DNA from: Flavobacterium sp.
GTDB taxonomy: Bacteria; Bacteroidota; Bacteroidia; Flavobacteriales; Flavobacteriaceae
Length of the DNA: 22,671 nucleotides
Assembly: GCA_030152225.1 (NCBI GenBank)
Contig: JASLHL010000074.1
Coordinates: forward strand, 1-22,671
Direction of reading: 5' to 3'
Shown: positions 22,652 to 22,671 of the stretch, in pieces
Numbering within the stretch: the first letter of the stretch is position 1
Layout: every line of letters starts with the position of its first letter
Notes under the pieces: model-generated
The model's input: only the letters and a program-made list of their open reading frames with translations
What the model was told of the DNA's origin: nothing
Database searches by the model: none
Program-made: the position numbers and the translations under genes

Positions 22652-22671
22652 GGTCCGTTCGTCTAGGGGTT
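22652..22671 (+). tRNA. tRNA-Glu, copy 6, cut by the window edge
   Basis: The first 20 bases, through the D-arm start, are identical to the other copies. The gene continues beyond the window. The 35-base spacer before it has an AGTTCT/AGAATT hairpin. Confidence 0.9.

Noticed and set aside
22134..22671. Regular direct repeats with spacers, superficially like a CRISPR array
   Set aside because: The repeat unit is a complete 72-base tRNA-Glu cloverleaf and the spacers are 26-35 bases of AT-rich sequence with hairpins. No cas gene is present.

Overview
The window looks like ordinary chromosome from a low-GC member of the Bacteroidota, most likely Flavobacteriaceae; a Myroides/Flavobacterium-like genus is a guess. 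Three things support this. Promoters match the Bacteroidota -7 consensus TAnnTTTG, commonly TACTTTTG. The proteins are typical of the phylum: an OMP_b-brl_3/TonB-type receptor, a FadL-like porin with GAVGGDLSALKINPAG, a secreted tricorn-like S41 protease and a short ProRS ending in Tyr. Shine-Dalgarno sequences are almost absent. No phage, IS, plasmid or CRISPR signature was seen.

Layout, left to right. 150-3413 (+): giant AsmA-like envelope protein, closed by a hairpin. 3505-4906 (+): divergent peptide deformylase overlapping a secreted TPR protein. 4897-6907 (-): two-component system (sensor kinase then OmpR-type regulator, 8-bp overlap), tail to tail with the TPR gene. 7032-9401 (+): outer-membrane receptor-like barrel divergent from the kinase. 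The gap between them holds three 11-bp direct repeats ending where a -33 element would lie. 9574-11046 (+): DASS/SLC13 transporter. 11145-11894 (-): secreted glycerophosphodiester phosphodiesterase. 12089-15220 (-): tricorn-like S41 protease. 15393-16709 (-): rimO. 16907-17758 (-): small outer-membrane barrel. 17866-20447 (-): FadL-like porin preceded by a Tyr/Gly/Ser-rich lipoprotein. 20581-22056 (+): proS. 22134 to the right edge (+): tandem array of at least six identical tRNA-Glu(UUC) genes, the last cut by the window end.

The best candidate for a functional module is kinase + regulator + divergent barrel protein with the tandem operator. The repeats suggest the regulator activates the barrel gene in a PhoB/OmpR-like manner. 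Other points of interest are the repetitive lipoprotein encoded back to back with proS from overlapping promoters, the tRNA-Glu array with small hairpins in its spacers, a DASS transporter with SST in place of its second SNT motif, and a response regulator lacking the proline that normally follows the conserved lysine.

Most genes are separate transcription units with strong intrinsic terminators, several shared between convergent genes. The naive longest reading frames of several genes begin at TTG (or ATG) codons inside or beside the -7 promoter box. The starts given here are the downstream ATGs that leave a proper signal peptide or family-like N-terminus.
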